64,000 bases of DNA from positions 492,717 to 556,716 of the forward strand of contig NW_002476452.1 of assembly GCF_000189635.1 (NCBI RefSeq), read 5' to 3'. Positions within the stretch are counted from its first letter, which is position 1; every line of letters starts with the position of its first letter. Position numbers and translations under genes: made by a program. The notes beneath the pieces were generated by a model, which had not been told where the DNA came from, did no database searches, and worked only from the letters and a program-made list of their open reading frames with translations. Positions 25,401 through 37,063 of this stretch are shown here, in pieces. The stretch comes from Tetrahymena thermophila SB210 (taxonomy: Eukaryota; Ciliophora; Oligohymenophorea; Hymenostomatida; Tetrahymenidae).

Positions 25401-28400
25401 TGTTAAATTTGAAAGATTAGTGCAATTTGCTAAACCAGAACCTAATTTAGATGCTCCTTCATCACCAATTTACATTCCACTTTTTAAATATAGAAAGAAA
25501 AATATATTATTAATTAGTTATTTAAAAGCAAAAAAAAAAAATGAAATAAAAAGAAATGAGTTAATTAATAATAAAAGCAAAAGTTTAAAATAAAAAATGA
25601 ATTAAATTAAGAAAGATAGAAGAAAAAAACACAATTACAAATAAAAAGCTAATAAAGAAATAAAAAGAGTTATATTTTTTAAATTCATTTTTATAACTAA
25701 AAATATCACAATTTAAAACAAATAAACTTTTTTTACCAAAGATTAAGTGTCAAATTTGAGAGATTAGCACAATTTCCTAAACCAGAACCTAATCCTTATG
25801 CACCAGTGGCGCCAATTTAATTTTCACTTTTTAAATATTGAAGGAAAAATAAATTTTTAATTAGTTACTTAGAAAGGAAAAAATTAAGAAAATATATGAA
25901 ATAATAAGAAATATATTTATTAATAATAAAAGCAAAAGTTGAAAATAAAAAATTAGCTAAATTAAGAAAGATAGTAGAAAAAAAATATAAATCAAATAAA
26001 AATCTTAAAAACAAGTTAAAAAAATTATTTGGTTTTAAATTAATTTTTATAACTAAAAATTTCTTAATTCAAAACAAATAAACTATTTTTACAAAAGAAA
26101 AAGTGCCAAATTTGAGAGATTAGTACAATTTGCTAGGCTAGAACTTAATTCAGATGCTCCTTTATCACCAATTTAATTTTCGCTTTGTAAATATTGAAGA
26201 AAAAATAAGAAATGAATTAATTTAATAAAACTAAAAGTTTAAAATAAAAAATGAGTTAAATTAAGAAAGATAGAAGAAAAAAAAAATTATAATAAAAAAA
26301 AAATAATAAATCAAATAAAAAGCTAACAAACAAAATAAAAAAGTTATATAATTTAAAATTCATTTTTATAATTATAAATATCATAATAAACAAATAAACT
26401 GTATTTACCAAATATTAAGTTTCAAATTTGAGAGATTAGTGCAATTTGCTAAGCCAGAACCTAAGCCTAATGCGCCAGTGTCACCAATTTAATTTTCCCT
26501 TTTTAAATATTGATTAAAAAATATATTATTAATTAGTTACTTAGATGGAAAAAATCAAGAAAAAATATGAATTGAATTAATTAATAATAAAAGCAAATAT
26601 AAATCAAATAAAAACTAATAAATAAATTATAAGAGCTTTATTGTTTTAAATTCATTTTAATAACTAAAAATGTCACAATTACAATTGAAAACAAATAAAC
26701 TCTTTTTACCTAAGAGAAAGTGCCAAATTTGTGAGATTAATGCAATTTGCTAAACCAGAACCTAATCCTTATGCACCTATTGCACCAATTTAATTTCCCC
26801 TTTTTAAATATTAGAGAAAAAAATATATTATTAATTAGTTACTTAGAAGGAAAAAATGAAGAAAAAATATGAGATAATAAGAAATGAATTAATTAATAAT
26901 AAAAGCAAAATTTCAAAATAAAAAATCAATTAAATTAAAAAATATATATGAAAATAAATAAACACAAATAAAATAAAAAAGAAAAAGAAAGATAAACCAA
27001 TAAAAAGCTAACAAACAAACAAAATAAAAGAGTTATATTATTTAAAATTAATTTTTATAACTAAAAATATCACAATTAAAAACAAATAAACTGTTTTTAC
27101 CAAAGATCAATTGTCAAATTTATGAGATTAGTGAAATTTGCTATATCAAAACCTAAGCTTTATGCGCCAGTATCACCAATTTAATTTCCACTTTTTATAA
27201 AATTAATTATTAATTAATTACTTAGAAAGAAAAGTTGAAGAAAAAATATATGAAATGAAATAAATAAAAAATGAGATAAATTAAGAAAAATAGAAGGAAA
27301 AAAAACGCAAGTTCAAAAAAATGAAAAATATATCAAATAAAAGCTAATAAAAAAAGTAAAAGATTTATATTGTTTTAAATTCATTTCAATAACTAAAAAT
27401 GTCACAATTGAAAACAAATAAACTCTTTTTACTTAAGAGCAAGTACCAAATTTGAGAGATTAGTGCAATTTGCTAAACCAGAACCTAAGCTTGATGCACC
27501 TATGTCACCAATTTAATTTTCACTTTTAAATATTGAAAAAAAATATATTACTAAAAATTATTCGTTTTTTTTTTGAAACCAAACTGAACCAAATATTTTT
27601 TATTAGATATTACGAAAAGATTGTGTATGAAAACATCGAAGAAAAAAGATTTTGAGCAATAAAATTTGAACTCTTCATTTAAAAGTTTTTTTTGATTTAA
27701 ATTAACTTTTATAACTAAAAATATCACGATTCTAAATAAAAAACTTCTTTTACTCAAGATTAAGTTTCAAATTTGAGAGATTAGTGCAACTTGCTAAACC
27801 AGAACCTAAGCTTGATGCACCTATGTGGCCAATTTAATTTTCACTTTTTAAAATTGAATAAATAATATATTATTAATTTGTTCTTTAGAAGTAAAAAATG
27901 AAGAAATAATAAGTAATGAAGTAATTAATAATAAATCTAAAGTTGAAAATAAAAAAATTAGTTAAATTAAGTAAGATAGAAGAAGAAAAAGCACAAATAA
28001 AAAAAATAAATCAAATAAAAGTTAATAAACAAAGTAAAAGATTTATATTGTTTTTATTTCACTTTTATAATAAAAAATATCACAATTCTAAACAAATAAA
28101 TTTTTTTACTTAAGATCAAGTATCAAATTTTAGAGATTAGTGCAATTTGATAAAGCAGAACCTAAGCCTTATGAGCCAATTTCATCAATTTTATTATAAC
28201 TTTTTAAATATTGAATAAATAATAAATTATTAATTTGTTCTTTAGAAGGAAAAAATAAAGAAAAAATATGAAAAATTAGAAATTAATTAATAATAAAAGT
28301 AAAAGTTGAAAATAAAAAATGACTAAATTAAGAAATATATAAGAAAAAAAACACAAGTACAATAAAAAAGAAAAATAAACCAAATAAAAAACGAATAAAC

Positions 28401-28858
28401 AGACTAAATTAGTTGTATTACTTTTATTCATTTTTATAACTAAAAATATCACAATCCAAAACAAACAAATAATCCGTTTTTAATGTGTTAATAGAAAAAA
28501 TTAATAATAAATACAAAATATCAATAATGTAAAAAAAATTTTAAAAATTGATAAAGAAAATTTAGGTAAAATAACTAAAGAAATATTTTTTTAATAAAAT
28601 GAAGGTATTTTGGTAAAAATTTCTATCATAAAAATAATATTATTTTTTAATTCAAATGTAAAAAATAAAGAAAAAATTAATAACAATAATTTTTATAAAT
28701 TAAACATACCTCAGCTTAATATGGACAACCTAATGAGATTATAGTGTAGAGTTTAGAAACTTTTTATATTAAAAAAATTAAATTTAAAGTATATTTTTTT
28801 AAAATAAATAAATAATTACTTTTTCTAATTTGTTGTAATATTAAATCTATTATATCAT
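22485..28858 (-). CDS. Leucine-rich-repeat protein built of 16 identical-length LRR exons
   Basis: A ribonuclease-inhibitor-like LRR protein of 527 residues from 19 exons. Exon 1 (28858-28820) and exon 2 (28759-28710) give MIQQIQYYNKLEK... and ...VVHIKL. Sixteen exons of exactly 90 nt follow, at plus-strand starts 28110, 27754, 27433, 27101, 26710, 26409, 26093, 25737, 25390, 25018, 24654, 24281, 23897, 23525, 23137 and 22761. The last exon (22539-22485) adds KCLKLKRLVVFYIDFQF and TGA. Each 90-nt exon starts with one base that completes a codon and ends with two bases of the next. Each encodes one repeat of the type ENQIGDIGASSLGSGLAN followed by CTNLSNLTLNL. I translated all 16: none contains TGA or a frameshift. 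Introns are 211-301 nt within the array and are paralogous to each other. No signal peptide, kinase or other domain was seen. The likely role is protein binding. Confidence 0.87.
22600..28482 (-). repeat. Tandem array of an LRR exon+intron unit (16 units of about 300-390 bp)
   Basis: Start-to-start spacings range from 301 to 391 bp. The conserved core on the plus strand is GAGATTAGTGCAATTTGCTA (complement of the exon). The exon is flanked by a TTTTTAC donor complement and a CTTTTTAAATATTGAA acceptor complement. Intron sequence is also shared, including ATAAATCAAATAAAAAGCTA and TTAATTAATAATAAAAGCAA. The homology stops on the right near 28482, just inside a donor site, leaving an orphan intron piece without its exon. 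On the left it fades inside the last intron near 22600. Units starting at 23137 and 24654 are much closer to each other than to their neighbours. Confidence 0.92.
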
Positions 28859-29467
28859 TTATTTATTTATTTTTCAAAAATATCTAAAAGCAATTTATGG
28901 AAATTTAATTAATTTATTAATTATAAGTTGATAAAAATAACAAATAAATTATATTAATTTATAAAATTGCTTTTATTAACAAATATCAAAAAAAGGATAG
29001 TGTAACATTAACTATTTAATCTCAATAATTATATTAAAAATTTTTACTTAAAAATATAGTAGGAACAAGAGATAGGTAGTCAGTCATATATTGAAAAAAT
29101 TCGAGCAATTACTGGTATTAAATTTTATAAAAATAATTTTTATTTTACAGATTTTTCTATTTAATCAATCAATTAGGGTAATTTTTTAATATATCTAATT
29201 ATTCTCTAATCCTATTAGTTTTTATTTCAAGCATATTTTATTTAAGTATATATATAATTTGCATGTACCATATAAGTGCGTTTATATCTATTTAAATAAT
29301 TTTTAATAAATAGATCATATATTTTATAAAATTAAAAAAAAATTTTGAAATCTAAATATCTGTAACATAAAAGCTAATTAATTTACATTATATAAGAATT
29401 AGTATATTCTATTATTTTTTTATATTTTAAAATAATTATTTTTTATTTAATTTTAAATTTCTATCTT
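28859..29467. other. Upstream region of the LRR gene
   Basis: About 600 bp of AT-rich DNA containing ATTTATTT repeats. It lies between the LRR gene start and the stop of the next minus-strand gene. No coding signal. Confidence 0.5.
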
Positions 29468-30712
29468 TCATTCATATATAAAATCACTATAGTTATGATC
29501 ATATACTATTATGTTCTAGAATGCCTCAAAAGTAATTTTATGTTTCTTGTATTATTAGTCATAAACAGGGAAGGTTTCTTCTAAGAAAGGGTATATGTAA
29601 GAAGGATTTTAAGCTTATGGCAGGTTATCCCATAAGTCATATAATATTTGCTTACTGCTGAATGTCATCATAGGAGAAAGTAATTTATTAAATACACAAA
29701 AATACAATAAGGTATTTCTCAACTTATAAGTATAGTACTTTAGTAAGCACCCAAATTTGTTTTGAATTTTGTAAGGTTTTTACTTGGGGTTGCATTTTTT
29801 TATCTAAATATTTGAATCATTAGTAACAAATAATTCTATGGAAAATATATTTGTTGGTGCTTCTTATTTTAGTTGATAAAGATATTTTTCATTCTCTATA
29901 AGCCTTAAAGGGAGTTTAGGAATGAATTCATAAGAAAAATTAGAGTATTAGAAAAACTTCCATTGTTTGTTTTATACGAAAATAACAAATATATCTATAT
30001 TAGAAGGCAGTTAGATTTATCGGAAAATCCTAAATTGCTTAAGTTATTCGTTTGATATATTTTGCTAATAAATTGATTAAAATTAGATCTACAAATAAGG
30101 GATGTTAAAGAGTAAGTTGATCATTGTGTCATTAGGACAATCTTCAACCATTTCTAAAATAAAATCAAGATTACTGAAATTCAAGTATGATAAGCCTTTT
30201 TCTCTTTAGCTTATGATTAAAAAGTAATCTCTTATGAGTTTTACTTCAGAATGAGTAACTATACGTGAAACTTTGTACTCCGGTTTTTATCTAATTTCTA
30301 AAAAATCATTAACTTCTTTAAAAATTTGCATATAAATCTAGACATTTTATTATTTAAAAGGCTCTTCTATAATTTAGTCAAGACCTAATCTCCAATCCCA
30401 AATAATTTAATTTAGTTTTATGACATTGTTAAAGATATCGTTTATAATAGTGAATGTAATACTATGAAGTGTATTTTAATGAGTAATAAATGATTAATTC
30501 AAATATTCATCCAAAGCATTCTCCATTTTAACTTAGTCTATGAATAATTTTTATTCCTTGAAAGCCTGCTCTCTTTTTGCTTCCACATATGACATTCTCT
30601 AAAGGCACATATTACCTTCTTTTTCAGCTAATTTGAAGGCTTTTTAAATCAATTGCTCTAATTCTGCTATTTTCTCTTAAAAATTATCTTTTTTTAATTG
30701 AATGTCTTTCAT
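29468..30712 (-). CDS. Hypothetical protein with N-terminal coiled coil
   Basis: Not recognised. One continuous ciliate-code frame of 414 residues from ATG 30712 (MKDIQLKKDNFQEKIAELEQ) to TGA at 29468-29470, checked codon by codon. Residues 1 to about 75 are Lys/Glu-rich with heptad-like spacing, so a coiled coil is likely. The middle (DIFNNVIKLNQIIWDWRLGL, SEVKLIRDYFLIISQREKGL, FILEMVEDCPNDTMINLLF) looks like packed helices. The C-terminal half is aromatic- and Lys-rich (QWKFFQYSNFSYEFIPKLPL, SPMMTFSSKQILYDLWDNL) and may be a beta-rich globular domain. A possible 63-nt in-phase gt...ag segment after NIPYL (about 30028-30090) could be a removable intron. Its upstream region is shared with the divergent gene at 31952. 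Confidence 0.72.
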
Positions 30713-31951
30713 ACTATTTTAAGAAGCTTTGAAGTTGAAATTTAAAAATTTTTTATACAAAAAAATTGATTATAAAATCTCCTTTTTTTAAAAAAATTTA
30801 AATATTAATATTGTTTGGTGTACTTAAAAAGGCAAAAAGGGGTTAGTTATTTTATTCAAAAGTTTTGATGATATATTTTCACTTTCTGATTATTTTAGTT
30901 ATTTTTTGTGAAATTCAAACATTTTTTTCACTAAAAACTTCTAAATTAGCATTTAAAATAACAATTATTTAAATTAATAGCAGAAAAATCAAATTTTTGA
31001 GTGATACACAGGCAATTCAATTTAATTAAATTAATAAGTAATATAAAAACAATATCAAATAATATTAAAAAATAAAATATTTAGCAAAAAATGCTTATTG
31101 ATTATATAATAATAAAACATTTATTAAAATACGTTTAAAGAATTAGCCAATTATTAATTGCATTTAAAATTTTATAAAAAACCAAAAATCAAAGAAAGAA
31201 AGTTATCTAATTTTTATTGATATTTATTTGTCAAATAAAAATTTTATCTAGTCTTAGAAGTTATTATATGATAAAAATCTTCTTTTTGAAATTCAAATTA
31301 AACAAAATGTGTTCAATATTTTAATCTATAATTTCAGTAAATAATAAAAAATATTTGTTTTTAAAAAAAGTATGGATTGAGTAGTTTTTGAAGAGGTAAT
31401 TTATAGTTCAGCAAATAATTCAAGCAAAGGATAAATTAACATATAAATTAATAAATTTTTTATAATTTAGAAAAAATTGATGAATTTGTTTAAACACCTA
31501 ACAACTAACAAAATATTTATTTACTTATATATTTATCAATCAATCTATCCATCTATCTCTTTATTTATTTATCTGTATATCTATTAGCATTTTTTTACTT
31601 GAATAGTAAAAATATTTGTTATTATTATATCTTAAGCAATTTATAATTTTTATAATCAATCAATTAATTAATTTGTTAATAATTCATTTATATTTTATTC
31701 AGTCAAAATTTCATTTTTAAACAATAATCTATAAGCAAAGGAGAGACAAGCAACAAGATAGTTAATAAAGAAAAATATTAAAGATATATATTTTTATAAA
31801 CAAGAAAGGCAATAAATAAAATTAAAATTTAAGTATCAACAAGATTAAACTGTATATAAAATAAGAGCACAAATATTAGGCTTTATCAATATTTATACAA
31901 ATTTTAGTTCAAGAATAAAAATAAGCATATAGAGTTACAACTAGCACTGAA
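30713..31951. other. Divergent intergenic region
   Basis: About 1.2 kb between two gene starts facing away from each other. It contains a TCTATCTATTTAT-type microsatellite near 31540-31590 and A-rich leader sequence before 31952. No other element recognised. Confidence 0.5.
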
Positions 31952-34900
31952 ATGAGCCAGCATATGAACGGGGAAGTAGATTAATAAATAGAATCAGAGT
32001 TATAAAATAGCATTAAATAATAGATGGATGCTAAAAATCATAATTCAACTAATGGTAATAGTAGTAAAGTTGAAAATTAAGAGTGTGATTTGGATAGCGA
32101 ATAGCAAAAATAATAAAGTTAACGCAAATCTAGTGAAAATGGAAATGGGGGAAGAAAATTAAGTTCGAAATCGAATAATTCATCTTCATAAAAAATTTCT
32201 ATTAAATAAGATTAATCTTTGTTGGAATAATAGCCACCCTTATCCTAACGCAGTAATTAGAACCACTCAGAGAATTAAGACTCTTCTCCTATTTCTGATA
32301 AAATTGCATAATAAAATCCTGAATCAGTTCAAGGAAATAAATAAGAAAATTTGTAAAAATCTGCTTCATCTTTCAGGGATAGTTCTCCTTCTTAAGCAAA
32401 TTAGTAACTAATTGATGGAGTTATAGAAGATAAACAAGCTGATTTATAAAGGTAATAAAGTAACTAGCACAGTAATTTACAAAAAGCAGAAAGCGAATAA
32501 TAAAATACTAATTAGTCAGATTTCCAAATAAGGGAATCAAGTGAATAAGAAGTAAAACTTCATTCATCTCCTAGACCTTCTTAAAAAAATTCTTCAACAA
32601 AAATGTCAGAAAGCAGCAAATAGCAGTAGGAGTAGTTACCTACTTAAGAGAAGTAGATATAGGATGAAAACATCTAAGAAATGTGCGATCAAGGATAGGA
32701 AAAAGTTAAGAAAGCAAAGATACCAAGTAATAAAAATGAAGATCCTAGTGCATAAGCGGGGAAGCGTAATAATGGAAATGGGGATGTTGCATAAGGAATA
32801 TCACTGGAAATATATAAAATGGTTGATAAGATAAGCGAAGATTTGGAAAAATAAAAAGAAACCAATAAATACTTATATGAGGAGATGAAAGAATTATAGC
32901 AAAAGAACTCACACCGTTCAGGAGACAAAACTTCAAGATTATCTAGTCTTGCTAGTATAAATTAATCTCCTAAATATATTTAAAGTGAAGATATTTGCAA
33001 AGAGAAGAATGAAGCTGAATAAGCTTAGTTAAATTCATTTAATTTAGATAAAAGTTAATAATAGCAGTAAAGTGAAAAGCATCAACTTCAAACACAATAA
33101 AAATAAGCTGATTAATCTTCTGCTTAATTTCAAATGCTTCATCCAAACAATAAATTATCTCCTCAAAGGTAAACCTTTCAAAATAACGACTAACAAACTT
33201 AAAATAAGACTGAGCCAAAGACTTTTATGTAAAACCAAAGTAAATCTTTTTTTTAAAATTTTTTATTGAATAAAAACTAAAAAAGATGACTTACTGAATT
33301 ACTGATTCATTAATTGAATTTATTTTACTGCTCTTTTTAAAATTTAAAAAATCATGCAAAAACGAGAATGCTTTTTAATAAATTAAACCTTCAATTAATT
33401 AATTAAAAGCTATTTTTAGAATATTATTCAAATAAATTTATTTATTTTTTTGAAGCCTTTCTTATTAATATTTCAATTAATTTTAAAGTTAAACATTTTC
33501 CATAGCAAAAAATAATAGCTTTAATAAGATTTATTTATCATAAACATTTTCATTTGTCAAAATCTAAGAAGCTAACTATTTTTTTTAAATACTTACTAGG
33601 TTTTCCATCACAACCTTCTGATAAGAAATAGATTTATTCTTCAAATATTTCAAGAAGTTAAATGCAATAATAAAGTCCTTAAATAGGTTTTAATAACAAC
33701 AATTAGTATTATGGAAATATGATTAACCCAAACGTGCTAGTCTAGTCTTAGAATTTCGACAACTAATCAAGAATAATTCCTCAACATCATGTTAATTAAA
33801 GTTCATAGAATTTCTCCTACAATTTCTATAATGGGCAAAGCTATGATCATGAAAAGCTAATTGAAAAGCTCATTTTCCTTCAGAAAGAAAATGATTCTTT
33901 AAACAAAGAAAATGCAATACTGAGAGAGAAAAATGAATATTATTAGTAGAGACTTAAATAAATAGAAAATGATAGCAGAAACTAATTTTTAGCAATGTCT
34001 TTAAACAAAAATAATTAAAATAATATCTATAATTTTAGCAGTGCTAGCAGTAGCAATGGATCTGCCATTTAGTTGAATCCAATTAATGGAAGTTATAGTT
34101 AATTTACAACTCCTTTATCTGATACAAACAAAAAGAACTTGTCCTCTCCTTTAGAGCCTCATTACTTCTTAAGTGCCTCTCGAACTAATAATTAGAATGA
34201 TAACTCTCTCGGTTCAAACTAATCATTAGATTCAAATTTAATTAAAAAAGTAACAAAATAATAACATCTTCAATTTATAAAACTATTTTTAAAATTAAAA
34301 ATTAGCTATGTGAGATATTGTGTGTAGAGTCTCCTGAACAGTTAATTCCAGTCGCTAAAAAATATGAAAAATGCATTCAAAGCGTAAGAATTTTAAGTAT
34401 AAAATTGACTAAAATAAACAATTTTAAAATATTTAGATTCCTAAACTCGAAGCTTTTATTACTTAAATTTACAATTTAGTCTTACCAGAAAGTGCCTCTA
34501 TAAAGAAAAATTTGGCACCTATGAAGGAAATAATTAAGGAATTAACAATATGGAAAGAAGAAAGATTAAATATGAAGTAAGGGTAGTCTTAACTAAAATA
34601 AACTCCTTCAGTTCATTAAAGCCAAAGTTTTAATAATATTTATAGTTCTGTAAATGGTATATCTCCTAGAGTTTCTTCAGTGGTTCAATAAAATTCAAAT
34701 TCCTACAGAGAATATATAAATGTAATTTATTCAGCAAGAAAGAAAGCATCACATAAGTTTTATTAATCTTATTTATTTTTAAAAAAATAAAGTTTTATCA
34801 GTCCTTCATGCAAATATTTTAAATTGATTAAAACCAAAAAGACGACATTTTATAAAATCTCTACTCAATCCGTTAAAAAACAGATGAATATCACAAATTC

Positions 34901-35352
34901 ATTTTAGTAAATAAACATAATCAATTAATTGTTGCTTTAAAAAAATATTTAATTTACCTTTTACATATATAAATAGAAAGTTAAAAAGATACTTGACTTA
35001 GATCCTTAAATAAGAGACGATTTAGTTTTGAAGATAGCATTTGACAAATTATAGTAATATCCAGTATATAGACAATTCACAAAAAGTCTCCAAAAGCACT
35101 CAGGAATCTCAGATTTAAATAAATTGCATTCTTAAATTGAGAAGTAAAAAATATATCCTTTAATAAATTTAAAATATAATTTATTTAGTAATTAAATGAT
35201 GATTTTAATAATTTTTATGACAGATAGAATTAATTAAATTAAAAAAATATGCATTTTAAAAATAAAAAATTAAAATTATTTTATTGTCATCAAAAAATAG
35301 GATGCTCAATTTGATGTAAAACAAAGGAAATTATCCTAAGAACTAAGTATGA
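31952..35352 (+). CDS. Low-complexity/coiled-coil protein with conserved-looking C-terminal helical domain
   Basis: No firm family. Six exons: 31952-33239; about 33600-34253; a short exon ending near 34384; about 34437-34721; one in the 34980-35145 region; and a last one ending in TGA 35350-35352. About 840 residues. The first 430 residues are disordered Ser/Gln/Asn/Lys-rich sequence, with one helical patch (ISLEIYKMVDKISEDLEK). A coiled coil follows (HEKLIEKLIFLQKENDSLNK) in exon 2. The C-terminal exons encode compact helices (LCEILCVESPEQLIPVAKK, IPKLEAFITQIYNLVLPES, DDLVLKIAFDKLQQYPVYRQ). This layout recalls centrosomal/basal-body coiled-coil proteins such as CEP70, but only weakly. Ending exon 1 at 33239 rather than 33168 is needed to keep phase. 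The last exon is uncertain. Confidence 0.65.
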
Positions 35353-37063
35353 TGAGCTGAATATTAGACACATAAAATAAATTCTCAAAAATTATATATA
35401 ACATGAATGAAATTCTAGATAATATTCAGTCTAGTCAATCAGCAATATGAATAAAAGTTTAAAATACTACTGAATTAACAATTTAGTTATTCATTCATTC
35501 AATAATTCAGCAATCATACTTACTTATATTCATTCATTCAATCTATCGATCGATCTAATAATCAAATAAACAGCATAACACATACATCTTATAAATTTTC
35601 CACCTATAAATTCAAAATTAATACAGATTTTTGCTCTATAAATAGAGATGAACTAGCTATATAATAATAAATAAAATTAGGAAGATGATAGTTGATGTTC
35701 ATCTCTTAAACAAAATTTTTATACATAAACATTAAATTTATTTATAACACCTTGTTAAAATAAATATTAGTAGTAACTTTTCTCATTAATAATAAATAAC
35801 TCATGATTTAATCAATTAGTAGTTAATTAAAATTTAAATGAATAATTATCAATTAGTTGATATAATAAAAATTAAATGAAAACTTTTATAAAAAGCTTAA
35901 TTGAATATTGATTGATAATTCAGCCAACTCATCAATTTATAATAATAAGATTTTAAATATTTATGAATTTAGTATATTATTAAATTATTTAGATAGAATT
36001 TCATAAAAGCTTGATTACTTTCTTTCTTTTTAATGCTTAATTTCCTCATTATATTTAATTTAATTTTTGTATTTGAGAAATTATCAATTTTACTGTTTAA
36101 TTTATTTATCTTTATTTTACCCTAAAATATCATCAAAATATCTGTTTGTTTGTCTGTCTGTCTTTAGAAAAGATTTTTCAAATTTAATTAAGCTTTTTTG
36201 TTTATTGATTACAAATGTCTTAATATAAAAATATTAAATCTAGACAGGATACTTAATTAAATTAGCGATTAATAAATAATCAGAGCTAATAATTTTTTCT
36301 TTTAATTTTACCTAAATTAATTTTTTCTTTCTTTTTTTTCTTCAGCTCCTCTTGTTGGTTATAAGAGCACGTTTTACTTCTTTAGTTTTATCTTAAATTT
36401 AATAAGTTAAATTTGATTGATTGATAAATAAATTCAAAAATATGATTGATATTAAATAATATTTTAACAAAATATTTTTTGTTGTTTTTTCGATAAAAAA
36501 TTAAATATCGTTTTTAAAAATTAATAACACAACTTTATTATAATCAAATGAAATAGATTGCTATAATTTTTTTAATAGATCTAATGATGAATTTTTAAGT
36601 TTTTTTTTGAAATTTAGTTGTTTGTAAAAATGATAACTCCTTTAAAAATAATTAATTATTAAGTAAAGAAACCTATTGTTATTAGTAATATTTTTATGAT
36701 TTTAAAGAAAGAACTAAATACAACAACTACATTTTAGTTTGTATAAATTTGTTTGTATATTTTTGATACTATAATTTCTAACAATACTAAATCAATCTTA
36801 ATTTCAATTTTCATTTCAATTATTAGTTAAGTTAAACTAATTAAAGATTTTATAGACAGACAGACTCATAATCTTAAATATTACAAAAAACATATAAAAT
36901 AAGCTAACTTATAAGGTTGCAGGATTTACAAATACCTTTAATTATAAAACATTTCATTTATTATAGATAAGTAGTAAAACACTGATTGTGTCCTACAGAT
37001 TGAAAGCCAATTCTAAAGAATACATTTCAGTTTAAGTTTAATAAATAGTTAGTAGTTAAAGCG
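35353..37063. other. 1.7-kb AT-rich intergenic region
   Basis: Upstream of the IP3-receptor gene. Contains short microsatellites (ATTCATTC near 35490, CTGTCTGT near 36155) and A-rich sequence. No exon could be supported. Confidence 0.45.

Noticed and set aside
24835-28464. Several minus-strand Phe/Leu/Tyr-rich open frames of 61-68 residues, hydrophobic like membrane proteins
   Set aside because: They lie mostly in introns of the LRR gene; A-rich plus-strand sequence gives Phe/Leu-rich translations on the other strand by chance.
22600-28482. Regularly spaced repeats resembling a CRISPR array or minisatellite
   Set aside because: The conserved core is an intact 90-nt exon with splice signals in every unit and the 'spacers' are homologous introns; the host is a eukaryote.
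33072-33269. Plus-strand 65-residue open frame
   Set aside because: It is an alternative frame inside exon 1 of the gene starting at 31952; the correct frame continues the Ser/Gln-rich protein and splices at 33239.
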